Shown here in pieces: positions 49,203 to 58,547 of a stretch of DNA of 64,000 bases (position 1 is the first letter of the stretch; each line of letters starts with the position of its first letter). The notes below the pieces were generated by a model. It saw only the letters and a program-made list of their open reading frames with translations. It was not told where the DNA came from and did not search any database. Source of the stretch: F-183 sp964627455 (GTDB lineage Bacteria > Acidobacteriota > Terriglobia > Bryobacterales > Bryobacteraceae); NCBI GenBank assembly GCA_964627455.1, contig CAZVKC010000027.1:1-64000 (forward strand), read 5' to 3'. The translations under genes and the position numbers were made by a program.

Positions 49203-50173
49203 TGTCTGCTGCTGTTCGCGTCGCCCGCCTCCGCTCGCTCGCCAAAGTCAATCTCGACCTCCGGGTGCTGCACAAGCGCGCGGATGGCTATCACGAGTTG
49301 CGCACGGTGTTCCAGACGATCTCGCTTGCCGACCGCATCGAGATCGCTTACGATCCGTCTGCGCGCACGACTTCGATTGCGATTGAAGGCAACGTCGACA
49401 TCCCCGGCAATCTGATCGTGACCGCTGCCGAAAAGGTGATGGCTGCGGCGCGCGCCAAAGGCGCAGTGCGGTTCAAACTGCACAAGCAGATTCCGATGGG
49501 CGGCGGCCTCGGCGGCGGATCCTCGAACGCAGCGGCTGTGCTGCTCGGGCTGCCCGTCCTTCTCGGCCGCGATCTACCGCAAGCCAAACTCGACGAGATT
49601 GCCAAAAGCCTCGGCAGCGACATTAACTTCTTCTTGTACGGCGGCACGGCGCTGGGACTCGGCCGCGGCACGGAACTCTATCCGCTGCCGGATTTCCCGA
49701 AGAAAAAGCGCGGACTGCTGGTCGCGCCGGGCATCCATGTCTCGACCGGCGGCGCTTTCCGCGGACTCGCGCGTCCCGTGGTCGAAGGGCCCACAACCGA
49801 ACCCGCGGACTTCCGCGAAGCCGTCTGGGCGCTCGCGAGCGCGGGCGACCTGTCGCGCTGCCGCAACGACTTTGAAACCTCCGTGTACCGCCTGCATCCC
49901 GCCATGCGCCGCCTGCACAGCGCGCTCGCCAAAGCGCCCGGCGCGAACTTCGTGCGGATGTCCGGTTCCGGATCTTCGATCTTCTCGTTTGTCGACGAGG
50001 GACACGCACCGCGCTTTGACGGCGCCGGCCTCAAACGAAGTATCCTGGAACATTGCACGGTTCACGAGATTGAAACGATTTCCCGCCGCGACTACCGCTC
50101 GATGTGGATGCGGCAACTCAAGGAGCACACTGCAGGAACACTATGGCCTCCCAGGAGCCGGTACGCGCAATGA
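49202..50173 (+). CDS. ispE: 4-diphosphocytidyl-2-C-methyl-D-erythritol kinase
   Basis: A 323-aa GHMP kinase of the MEP isoprenoid pathway. It has the N-terminal 'SLAKVNLDLRVLHKRADGYHELRTVFQTI', the ATP loop 'PMGGGLGGGSSNAAAVL' (98-113), Asp in 'LGSDINFFLYGGTALGLGRG' and the C-terminal 'RMSGSGSSIFSF'. It supplies precursors for hopanoids such as those modified by HpnH. It overlaps apt by one base and prs by four. The last 25 residues beyond the family core are basic. Confidence 0.95.
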   Translation: MSAAVRVARLRSLAKVNLDLRVLHKRADGYHELRTVFQTISLADRIEIAYDPSARTTSIAIEGNVDIPGNLIVTAAEKVMAAARAKGAVRFKLHKQIPMGGGLGGGSSNAAAVLLGLPVLLGRDLPQAKLDEIAKSLGSDINFFLYGGTALGLGRGTELYPLPDFPKKKRGLLVAPGIHVSTGGAFRGLARPVVEGPTTEPADFREAVWALASAGDLSRCRNDFETSVYRLHPAMRRLHSALAKAPGANFVRMSGSGSSIFSFVDEGHAPRFDGAGLKRSILEHCTVHEIETISRRDYRSMWMRQLKEHTAGTLWPPRSRYAQ

Positions 50174-51114
50174 GATTCGACAGACTGAAGGTTTTTACCG
50201 GGTCGGCCAACCCCGCCCTGGCCAAGGCGATTTGCCGTGAACTCGGCACGTCTCTCGGCGAAGCTTCCGTCAAAACCTTCTCGGACGGCGAGACTCACCT
50301 GCAATTGCTCGAGAATGTTCGCGGCGCCGACGTGTTCGTCGTGCAGCCGACCTGTTCTCCGGTGGATCGCAACCTGATGGAAGTCCTGCTGATGATGGAC
50401 GCGTTGAAACGCGCCTCCGCGCAGCGCATCACCGCGGTGTTGCCTTATTACGGTTACGCCCGCCAGGACCGCAAAGATCGCCCGCGCATGCCGATTTCCG
50501 CGAAGCTGGTGGCGAGCCTGCTCGAAACGGCCGGCGCACACCGCATCCTCGCGCTCGACCTGCATGCCGCGCAGATCCAGGGCTTTTTCGAAATCCCGGT
50601 TGACCACATGTTCGCGACCCCGGTGTTCATCGACTACTTCAAGTCGCTGGCGACGCCCGACGCCGTGGTCGTGTCCCCCGACGCCGGCGGTGTGGAACGC
50701 GCCCGCGCCTTCGCCAAGCGCCTCGAACTGCCGCTCGCGATCATCGACAAGCGCCGCACCGAAGTGAACGTCGCCGAAGTGATGCACATCATCGGCGATA
50801 TCCACGGCAAGCACTGCTTTATGGTCGATGACCTCATCGATACAGCCGGCACGCTGGTCAAGGGCGCGGAAGCGCTGATGTCGCAGGGCGCAAAGAGCGT
50901 CCGCGCCGTCGCCACGCACGCCGTTTTCTCTGGACCCGCCATCGAGCGCATCGAATCCAGTTCGATCACCGAAGTCGTGGTCACCGACTCCATCCCGCTG
51001 GCGAACAAGGCGATGGAATGCAGCCGCATCAAGGTCCTTTCGGTGGCCAGCCTGCTCGCCCACGCGATCCAGAGCATCCACGAAGACGGATCCGTCAGCG
51101 CGCTGTTCGTCTAG
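50170..51114 (+). CDS. prs: Ribose-phosphate pyrophosphokinase (PRPP synthetase)
   Basis: A 314-aa enzyme making PRPP from ribose 5-phosphate and ATP. It shows 'VFTGSANPALAKAICRELG', 'VQPTCSPVDRNLMEVLLMMDALKRASA', the catalytic 'YYGYARQDRKDRPR' flexible-loop region, 'ALDLHAAQIQGFF' and the PRPP loop 'FMVDDLIDTAGTLV'. ATG 50170 forms an ATGA overlap with the ispE stop and yields the usual length. An in-frame ATG at 50143 would add nine residues. Confidence 0.96.
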   Translation: MRFDRLKVFTGSANPALAKAICRELGTSLGEASVKTFSDGETHLQLLENVRGADVFVVQPTCSPVDRNLMEVLLMMDALKRASAQRITAVLPYYGYARQDRKDRPRMPISAKLVASLLETAGAHRILALDLHAAQIQGFFEIPVDHMFATPVFIDYFKSLATPDAVVVSPDAGGVERARAFAKRLELPLAIIDKRRTEVNVAEVMHIIGDIHGKHCFMVDDLIDTAGTLVKGAEALMSQGAKSVRAVATHAVFSGPAIERIESSSITEVVVTDSIPLANKAMECSRIKVLSVASLLAHAIQSIHEDGSVSALFV

Positions 51115-51139
51115 CGATTCGAACTACACTGGTTACCAG

Positions 51140-51901
51140 ATGGCCGACACCTGTTCCAAGTGCGGCGGAACCGGGTTCCGCATTATCGAGCGCGACGGAA
51201 TCACGGCCGCGGCCCGCTGCGAATGCGTCAGCATAGGCCGGAGCCAGCGCATCGAGAACGCCGCGGGAATCCCGCCGCTGTACCGCAACGCATCGACCGA
51301 AAATTTCGTCCTGCCGAACGACAACCCGATCGCCCGCAATGCGCTCGGCAGCGTCCTGCTGCAGGTGCGCGCGTTCGTGCGTGAGTTTCCGGTCACCGAC
51401 AAGGCTGGACTGCTGTTTGTCGGGGATCCCGGCACCGGCAAGACGCACCTCGCCGTAGCCGTCATGCGCGCCCTCATCGCTCGCGGCTACGACGGGCTGT
51501 TTTACGATTACCAGGGCCTGCTCGAACAGATCCGTTCCGGTTACGACAAGAGTTCCGAATCCGTCGATCGCGAGGCCCTGCGCAACGCGCTCGACTGCGA
51601 GATCCTGCTGCTCGACGACCTCGGCGCGCATCGCGTCACCGACTGGGTAGAAGACACCGTCACGTCGATCATCACGCATCGCTGCAACAACCGGAAGCCG
51701 CTGATCGCGACGACGAATCTGCCGGATCCCGACGCGGGCGGCGTCCTGCAGGAAAAAGCGATGGGCGCGCCGAGCGGCTATTCCACGCGCATCACGCTCG
51801 CCGAACGAATCGGCATGCGCGCGCGATCCCGGCTGTTCGAGATGTGCAAGATCATCAAGATGCCGGCCATCGAAGATTATCGAATCCGCAGGAAAGCGTA
51901 G
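51140..51901 (+). CDS. DnaC/IstB-like AAA+ ATPase with zinc finger
   Basis: A 253-aa ATPase of the helicase-loader/IstB type. An N-terminal Cys cluster (Cys5, Cys8, Cys27, Cys29; CSKCGGTG…CEC) suggests a zinc-binding site. The ATPase has Walker A GDPGTGKT (95-102), Walker B LLLDDLG (near 145) and sensor 1 'IATTNL'. No transposase is adjacent, so a chromosomal DnaC-type replication or repair role is more likely than IS21 IstB. It starts 25 bases after prs. Confidence 0.88.
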   Translation: MADTCSKCGGTGFRIIERDGITAAARCECVSIGRSQRIENAAGIPPLYRNASTENFVLPNDNPIARNALGSVLLQVRAFVREFPVTDKAGLLFVGDPGTGKTHLAVAVMRALIARGYDGLFYDYQGLLEQIRSGYDKSSESVDREALRNALDCEILLLDDLGAHRVTDWVEDTVTSIITHRCNNRKPLIATTNLPDPDAGGVLQEKAMGAPSGYSTRITLAERIGMRARSRLFEMCKIIKMPAIEDYRIRRKA

Positions 51902-51913
51902 ACCCACCTCATC

Positions 51914-52381
51914 ATGAAGCCTGAAAACCGCCTCGTCGCCGGACTGATCGGCAGATCGCACAGCGGAGTCTGCTGGCATGGACCTTCCGTGATGGAAACA
52001 CTCGCGGGCGTGACGGCCGCCAAGGCCTCGCGGCACGCAGGTCCGGAAGTGCATTCGATCTGGGAACTGGTGAAGCACATCACCGCCTGGCAGCAGGTCG
52101 CGCTCGACGCCGTTCGCGGCAACGGCTACGCCGCGCTGACCGAAGCCGGAGACTGGCCGGCGGTGTCCGGCACGACCGAGGCCGACTGGCAGCAGGATCT
52201 GCAGGCGCTCGGCGACGTGAACGCCGCGCTGGTGGCGGCCGTGCGCGAATTCCCCGTGGAACGTCTCGAGGAGCTTGTTCCCGAAAAGGAATTCAACTAC
52301 TATTTCATGTTGCACGGCATCGTGGCGCATAACATCTATCACGCCGGACAGATCGCCGCCCTCAAACGTCTCTCCGACTAG
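51914..52381 (+). CDS. DinB-family protein
   Basis: A 155-aa four-helix-bundle protein with metal-site histidines in 'ELVKHITAWQQV' (near 55) and 'HNIYHAGQIAAL' (near 140-145). DinB-fold proteins are putative metal-dependent enzymes, many unassigned. It follows the DnaC-like gene by 12 bases and precedes a peroxiredoxin gene by 24, so the three may share a transcript. Confidence 0.87.
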   Translation: MKPENRLVAGLIGRSHSGVCWHGPSVMETLAGVTAAKASRHAGPEVHSIWELVKHITAWQQVALDAVRGNGYAALTEAGDWPAVSGTTEADWQQDLQALGDVNAALVAAVREFPVERLEELVPEKEFNYYFMLHGIVAHNIYHAGQIAALKRLSD

Positions 52382-52405
52382 AACCCGAACAAGGAGTTTT
52401 GACCC

Positions 52406-53077
52406 ATGCAACCTCAAGCCGCAAACGGACCCTCGTACCCGATGCCGCGCATCGGCGACGTGGCGCCGGATTTTACGGCCGTCACCACGCATAGCGCCGG
52501 GATGAAGTTCAGCGAGTGGCAGGGGGACTCCTGGGTCATCCTGTTTTCCCATCCCGCGGACTTCACGCCGGTCTGCACGACGGAATTAGCCGAGTTCGCC
52601 AAGAAGTCGACGGCCTTCCAGAAGTTGAATACCAAGCTCATCGGGCTGAGCGTCGATTCCATCCACTCCCATGTCGCCTGGCTGCAGAACATGAAGGAGA
52701 AGATGGGCGTCAAAATCCCGTACCCGATGATTGCCGACATCGACATGAAGGTCGCGTCGCTTTTCGGCATGATCCATCCGGGCGCGAGCGCGACGGCGAC
52801 GGTTCGCGCAGTCTTCTTCATCGATCCCAAGCGGGTGATTCGCGCGATCGTGTATTACCCGATGAACGCCGGCCGCAACGTCGAGGAGATCCACCGGTTG
52901 ATGCAGGCTCTGCAAACGGCGGATACGCATGGTTGCGCGCTTCCCGTGAACTGGAAGCCCGGCGAGAAGGTCGTGGTTCCGCCGCCGAAGACCGCCGCCG
53001 AAGTCGATGAACGCCTGAGTCACTCGGACTACGAGATTCGCGACTTCTACCTCTGCCTCAAAGACGGCCCCAAGTAG
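52406..53077 (+). CDS. 1-Cys peroxiredoxin (Prx6-type)
   Basis: A 223-aa peroxidase with the single peroxidatic Cys57 in ADFTPVCTTE and the long Prx6-type C-terminal domain ('PVNWKPGEKVVVPPPKTAAEVDERL'). It also has 'LIGLSVDSIHSHVAWLQNM' and 'ATVRAVFFIDPKRVIRAIVYYP'. The C-terminal Cys in 'FYLCLKDGPK' is unlikely to be resolving. It has a good ribosome site (AAGGAG, about 9 bases upstream). It gives this region a second peroxide-removing system besides ahpCD. Confidence 0.94.
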   Translation: MQPQAANGPSYPMPRIGDVAPDFTAVTTHSAGMKFSEWQGDSWVILFSHPADFTPVCTTELAEFAKKSTAFQKLNTKLIGLSVDSIHSHVAWLQNMKEKMGVKIPYPMIADIDMKVASLFGMIHPGASATATVRAVFFIDPKRVIRAIVYYPMNAGRNVEEIHRLMQALQTADTHGCALPVNWKPGEKVVVPPPKTAAEVDERLSHSDYEIRDFYLCLKDGPK

Positions 53078-53192
53078 AGGGGGCAGTACTAAGGTTTCGG
53101 GAGGCGTGCGAGAGCTTCGGTCCGGCTCTAAGGTTTTCTCCGATAGGAAACCGAATCCAGCGGACCGATAATGAACTTGGATACAAGGCCAA

Positions 53193-54206
53193 ATGGATCT
53201 CGACAAAAAAGGCCGCCGGCCTGACCAGCCGGGTGACAGAGAAACAACACTGGAGAATCTTTACCTCGATTCTCTCCTTCTGATGGGCAGGCAGGCAGGC
53301 GAACTATGCCCGCAGGAAGGCCGCGCCGCGCAGGAAACGCTTTTGCGGTTGCGCCGCCGGCTGACCTACCGTTCCGAGGTGCAGGACCTCCAGGACGCGC
53401 ACGACGCGGTTCACGCCACGATGCGCGATTTCGGCAGCCGCAGCCGGGAACGCAGCAGTCAGGTCACCTCCGAACTCAATGGAGTTTTCGACACAGCGAC
53501 GCGCATGGCGGACCTCTACGCTGCGAGGGATCGCGCGCACCTGGAACGCCTCCGGGACCTCACGCGGAAGTTGCAGGACCTCGCAGTAATGGGCGATCCG
53601 CAAACCAATGCCGTCGCCGTGGCGCTCACTCAGCTTACCGAGACCTTCCAGGATGACCATGTGCTTTCGCAACTGCGGGCCCGCCGCGAACTCGCCGGTT
53701 TCGAGCAGCGCCGCAAGAGCGCCGAAGAACAATCCGTTGTGGATGCCCTGACCGGCTTCCTGACCCGCCAGGAAATCGAAAGCCGCATGCGCGATGCGCT
53801 GTCTCTCGGGCGCCAGTTCTGCGTTCTCAAACTGGGGATCCACGAATTCTCGGGGCTTGCCGAGCAGTACGGCGACGAGGCGCAGGAACAACTGCGCAAG
53901 GCCGCAGCCGATAAGCTGTGCGACCAGGTGCGTCCACGGGACTTGATCGCCCAGTGGGATCCCAACACGTTCGTGCTGCTCTTCTTCGATTGCACGCTGG
54001 CGGTTGCGGAATCGCGCGCCGAAGAGATTTCGGCCTGGCTGTCCGGCGACTACCGGTTGTACGTCGGGACCGAGGTCCTGCATGCGGACGTGCAGTTGAC
54101 CGCAGCCGCCACCGAGGTGCGCGCCGATGAGCATCCGGATCACTTCGTGGCTCGTGCTGCTGCGCTTTCGCCCGCGGTGCTGGCGTCCGCAGGTTCCATC
54201 CGCTAA
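53193..54206 (+). CDS. GGDEF-like protein with degenerate active site
   Basis: A 337-aa soluble protein. An N-terminal helical, coiled-coil-rich part (about 20-180) leads to a GGDEF-like domain (about 183-325) introduced by the family's 'DALTGFLTRQEIESRM'. The GGDEF signature is replaced by Asp256-Pro-Asn-Thr-Phe260 (AQWDPNTFVLLF), so cyclic-di-GMP synthesis is not expected. It may bind nucleotide or serve as a scaffold. It converges on pyk with no gap. The start directly follows the TTGG…CCAA element at 53177-53192. Confidence 0.82.
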   Translation: MDLDKKGRRPDQPGDRETTLENLYLDSLLLMGRQAGELCPQEGRAAQETLLRLRRRLTYRSEVQDLQDAHDAVHATMRDFGSRSRERSSQVTSELNGVFDTATRMADLYAARDRAHLERLRDLTRKLQDLAVMGDPQTNAVAVALTQLTETFQDDHVLSQLRARRELAGFEQRRKSAEEQSVVDALTGFLTRQEIESRMRDALSLGRQFCVLKLGIHEFSGLAEQYGDEAQEQLRKAAADKLCDQVRPRDLIAQWDPNTFVLLFFDCTLAVAESRAEEISAWLSGDYRLYVGTEVLHADVQLTAAATEVRADEHPDHFVARAAALSPAVLASAGSIR

Positions 54207-55658
<1,452 letters not shown>

Positions 55659-55685
55659 GTCCCTTCATGGTAAGCTACACGCATC

Positions 55686-57632
55686 ATGGGCTCGCTTTTT
55701 TCCTTCGTTCTCACCGTGCCGTTGTTGCTGGCGCAGGCGCCGCTGCTCCAGCAGCAAGCGCCGCAAGCCGCCGCGTCCGCTGGAGCCAATCTCGCTTTTG
55801 TCCGCGACAATTACACCAAGTTTGAATACAAAATCCCCATGCGGGACGGCGTGAAGCTCTTCACTTCGGTGTATGTCCCGAAGGACGTTTTCACCGACGG
55901 TAAGACGTACCCGGTGATGATGAGCCGTACCCCGTACAGCGTGCGTCCCTACGGCGCCGATCAGTATCGCGAAAACCTCGGGCCGAGCGAACACTTCATG
56001 CGCGAGAAGTTCATCTTCGTCTACCAGGACGTGCGTGGACGCTACATGAGTGAGGGCGTCTTCACCCCCGTGCGCCCGCACAAGCCGGTGAAGTCGGGTC
56101 CGAAAGACACCGACGAAAGCACCGATAACTACGACACCATCGAGTGGGTGGTGCGCAACGTGCCCGGCGTGATTCCGAAGGTCGGAACCTGGGGGATTTC
56201 CGCGCCCGGCTTCTATACCAGCGCGGGCATGATCGACACCCATCCGGCGCATGTCGCCGCCTCGCCGCAGGCTCCGGTGACGGACTACTATCTCGGCGAC
56301 GACGTCTATCACAACGGCGCGTTCATGCTGGCGCACCGCTTCAATTTCTACATGAATTTCCGGCAGCGCGAAAGCGGCGAGCCCGAGCCGCCCAAGACCA
56401 TCGTCCCGTTCAACATGGGGACACCCGACGCCTACGAGTTCTTCCTGCGAATGGGATCGCTCGCCAACGCCGACGAGAAATACTTCAAACACCGGCATCC
56501 CTTCTGGACCCTCAACGTCGAGAACACCACCTACAACGATGTCTGGTCTTCGCGCGCGATCTGGAAGCATCTGAAGTCGATCAAGCCTGCCGTGATGACC
56601 GTCGGCGGCTGGTTCGACGCCGAGGACGTGCAGGGTCCGCTGCGGACCCATGACTTCATGGAAAAGAACTCCCCGCCTCCGGTGAACATGATCGTCGAAG
56701 GTCCGTGGACCCACGGCAGTTGGGCGCGGGGCGATGGCGACCGCATCGGCAATCTCAACTTCGGCGCCAGGACCGGCGCGTTTTATCGCGAGAAGATCGA
56801 GTTCCCGTTCTTCCTCTACATGCTGAAAGGCAAGGGCGACGGCAAGTTCCCCAAGGCGTGGATCTTCGAAACCGGCCGCAATCTGTGGCATAAGTTCGAC
56901 GCCTGGCCGCCGCGCAACGCGCAGCCGCGCACGATCCACCTGGCTGCGGGCGGCAAGCTCGCCTGGAATCCGGCCGAAAACACCGAGTCCTTCGACGAAT
57001 ACCTGTCGGATCCCAATAAGCCCGTCCCCTATATCGGCCACGTCGTGAACGGCATGCGCGGCGATTACATGACCGAAGACCAGCGCTTCGCCGCGGCGCG
57101 TCCCGACGTGCTCGTGTACGAAACCGAACTGCTCGACAACGACGTTACGGTGATGGGTCCCATCGAAGTGGACCTGAAAGTTTCCACCACCGGAACCGAC
57201 TCGGACTTCGTGGTCAAGCTGATCGACGTCTATCCGGGCGACGCGCCCAATTACAACGCGCCGCCGGCCGCTCCGGGAACGACCCCGCGCGCGGAACCGG
57301 CCAATACCGTCCGCATGGGCGGTTACCAGCAACTGGTGCGCGGCGAGCCGTTCCGGGGCAAGTTCCGCAAGGGATTCGAGAAGCCGGTGGCGTTCGAACC
57401 CGGCAAGCCCGATCGCATCGCGTTCCGCATGCCGGACGTCGCACACACGTTCCGTTCGGGCCACCGGATCATGGTGCAGATCCAGAGTTCGTGGTTCCCG
57501 CTCACCGATCGCAATCCGCAAAAGTTCATGGAGATCCCCAAGGCGCTTTCGACGGACTTCGTGAAGGCGACCCAGCGAGTTTACCGGGGTGGGCCTGCCG
57601 GATCGAAACTAACTGTGAAAATCGTGAACTAG
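55686..57632 (+). CDS. CocE/NonD (X-Pro dipeptidyl-peptidase S15) family hydrolase
   Basis: A 648-aa exported alpha/beta hydrolase (signal 1 to about 18). The nucleophile Ser172 is in 'GTWGISAPGFYTSAG', a variant of GxSYxG. 'VKLFTSVYVPKDV' and 'YQDVRGRYMSEG' (oxyanion Tyr) precede it and a jelly-roll C-terminal domain (about 430-640; 'EVDLKVSTTGTDSDFVVKLIDVYPG') closes the fold. Relatives hydrolyse esters, beta-lactam side chains or Xaa-Pro peptides. It is divergent from pyk. Confidence 0.92.
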   Translation: MGSLFSFVLTVPLLLAQAPLLQQQAPQAAASAGANLAFVRDNYTKFEYKIPMRDGVKLFTSVYVPKDVFTDGKTYPVMMSRTPYSVRPYGADQYRENLGPSEHFMREKFIFVYQDVRGRYMSEGVFTPVRPHKPVKSGPKDTDESTDNYDTIEWVVRNVPGVIPKVGTWGISAPGFYTSAGMIDTHPAHVAASPQAPVTDYYLGDDVYHNGAFMLAHRFNFYMNFRQRESGEPEPPKTIVPFNMGTPDAYEFFLRMGSLANADEKYFKHRHPFWTLNVENTTYNDVWSSRAIWKHLKSIKPAVMTVGGWFDAEDVQGPLRTHDFMEKNSPPPVNMIVEGPWTHGSWARGDGDRIGNLNFGARTGAFYREKIEFPFFLYMLKGKGDGKFPKAWIFETGRNLWHKFDAWPPRNAQPRTIHLAAGGKLAWNPAENTESFDEYLSDPNKPVPYIGHVVNGMRGDYMTEDQRFAAARPDVLVYETELLDNDVTVMGPIEVDLKVSTTGTDSDFVVKLIDVYPGDAPNYNAPPAAPGTTPRAEPANTVRMGGYQQLVRGEPFRGKFRKGFEKPVAFEPGKPDRIAFRMPDVAHTFRSGHRIMVQIQSSWFPLTDRNPQKFMEIPKALSTDFVKATQRVYRGGPAGSKLTVKIVN

Positions 57633-57673
57633 TTTGCCCTGTTTCCGCGCTAACTTGAAGTAGGGAGTACTCC

Positions 57674-58540
57674 ATGCCCACTTGGCAGTTCGACGGAACT
57701 GTCTCTTACCTCTCCGGCAAGCGGGTCGCGCATACATCCGTGTTCCTCGGCGTCGGTGATCCGGCGAAGCCTGCCACGGTGTTTCGCACCGATACGGACC
57801 TTTCCGGCCGCTTCCAATCCATGTGGCGCGAGGCGCCGTCGGATGCAGCGGGCGGATGGGTGCGCGTCTACGATGGCTGGAAAGGGAAATGGAGCGATTG
57901 GACTCTCCTTGCACGGCAGGGCAGCGCCCTGAGCGCCGACATCGTTCTCAATTGGGATCAGCCGGACGTCTGCGCATTGAATGGCCAGTGGCATGCGATT
58001 TCCGCTCCGTTTACCGACGGGCTGATCAGTCTTCTGGAACAGCGAAAGCCGCTTCAGCACGCGCAGGCGGTTCGCCTGTTGCCCCTGACGGAACGGGGAG
58101 TGGTGAATGAAGCTTATCCTCGCGACAACGCGATGGAGCGCATGCTGACGCAGTTTCTCGATGAAGTCTCGCAAGCGAGGTCGCCCCATGCGGCGATCGA
58201 CATTGCCCGCCGCATCTCCGATTGCCTGCTGCGCATGGGTTTGGCGAAGCGTTTTGATGAGCGCGTGGATGTCTTCCGGTTCGTCCTGCACTCTTTGCAC
58301 GCCCGTCCGCACGAAGATCGCAAGACGCATTTGCGCAGTCTGCTGAAAACCCTTTCGATGTCTTTACGCCGCCCCTTCGTGCCGGGCAACGGCGCGGTGA
58401 TCGATCTCGAGGTATCGACCGCCTTGATGGCGATTGTCCTGTTTTCCGCGGCGCATCTGTCCCTGGGACGCACCGACCTCCGCCTGTCGAAGGAGGCCCC
58501 CGCGACGGGACGCATGTCTTTGCTGATCACGGTCCCGTAA
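57674..58540 (+). CDS. Hypothetical protein, two-part layout
   Basis: A 288-aa protein of unknown family. The first 95 residues look like a beta-sandwich of the carboxypeptidase-regulatory type ('FDGTVSYLSGKRVAHTSVFLGVGDP…FRTDTDLSGRFQSMW'). The rest (about 120-240) is helical and Arg-rich, with a final hydrophobic segment (ALMAIVLFSAAHLSL) that could be a membrane helix. There is no signal peptide, and it starts 41 bases after the CocE gene. It ends 7 bases before the convergent TIGR03437 gene. Confidence 0.62.
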   Translation: MPTWQFDGTVSYLSGKRVAHTSVFLGVGDPAKPATVFRTDTDLSGRFQSMWREAPSDAAGGWVRVYDGWKGKWSDWTLLARQGSALSADIVLNWDQPDVCALNGQWHAISAPFTDGLISLLEQRKPLQHAQAVRLLPLTERGVVNEAYPRDNAMERMLTQFLDEVSQARSPHAAIDIARRISDCLLRMGLAKRFDERVDVFRFVLHSLHARPHEDRKTHLRSLLKTLSMSLRRPFVPGNGAVIDLEVSTALMAIVLFSAAHLSLGRTDLRLSKEAPATGRMSLLITVP

Positions 58541-58547
58541 CCCGCCG

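Noticed and set aside
51140..51901. IstB of an IS21-type insertion sequence
   Set aside because: No transposase gene, terminal inverted repeats or target duplication nearby; a DnaC-like chromosomal role is simpler.
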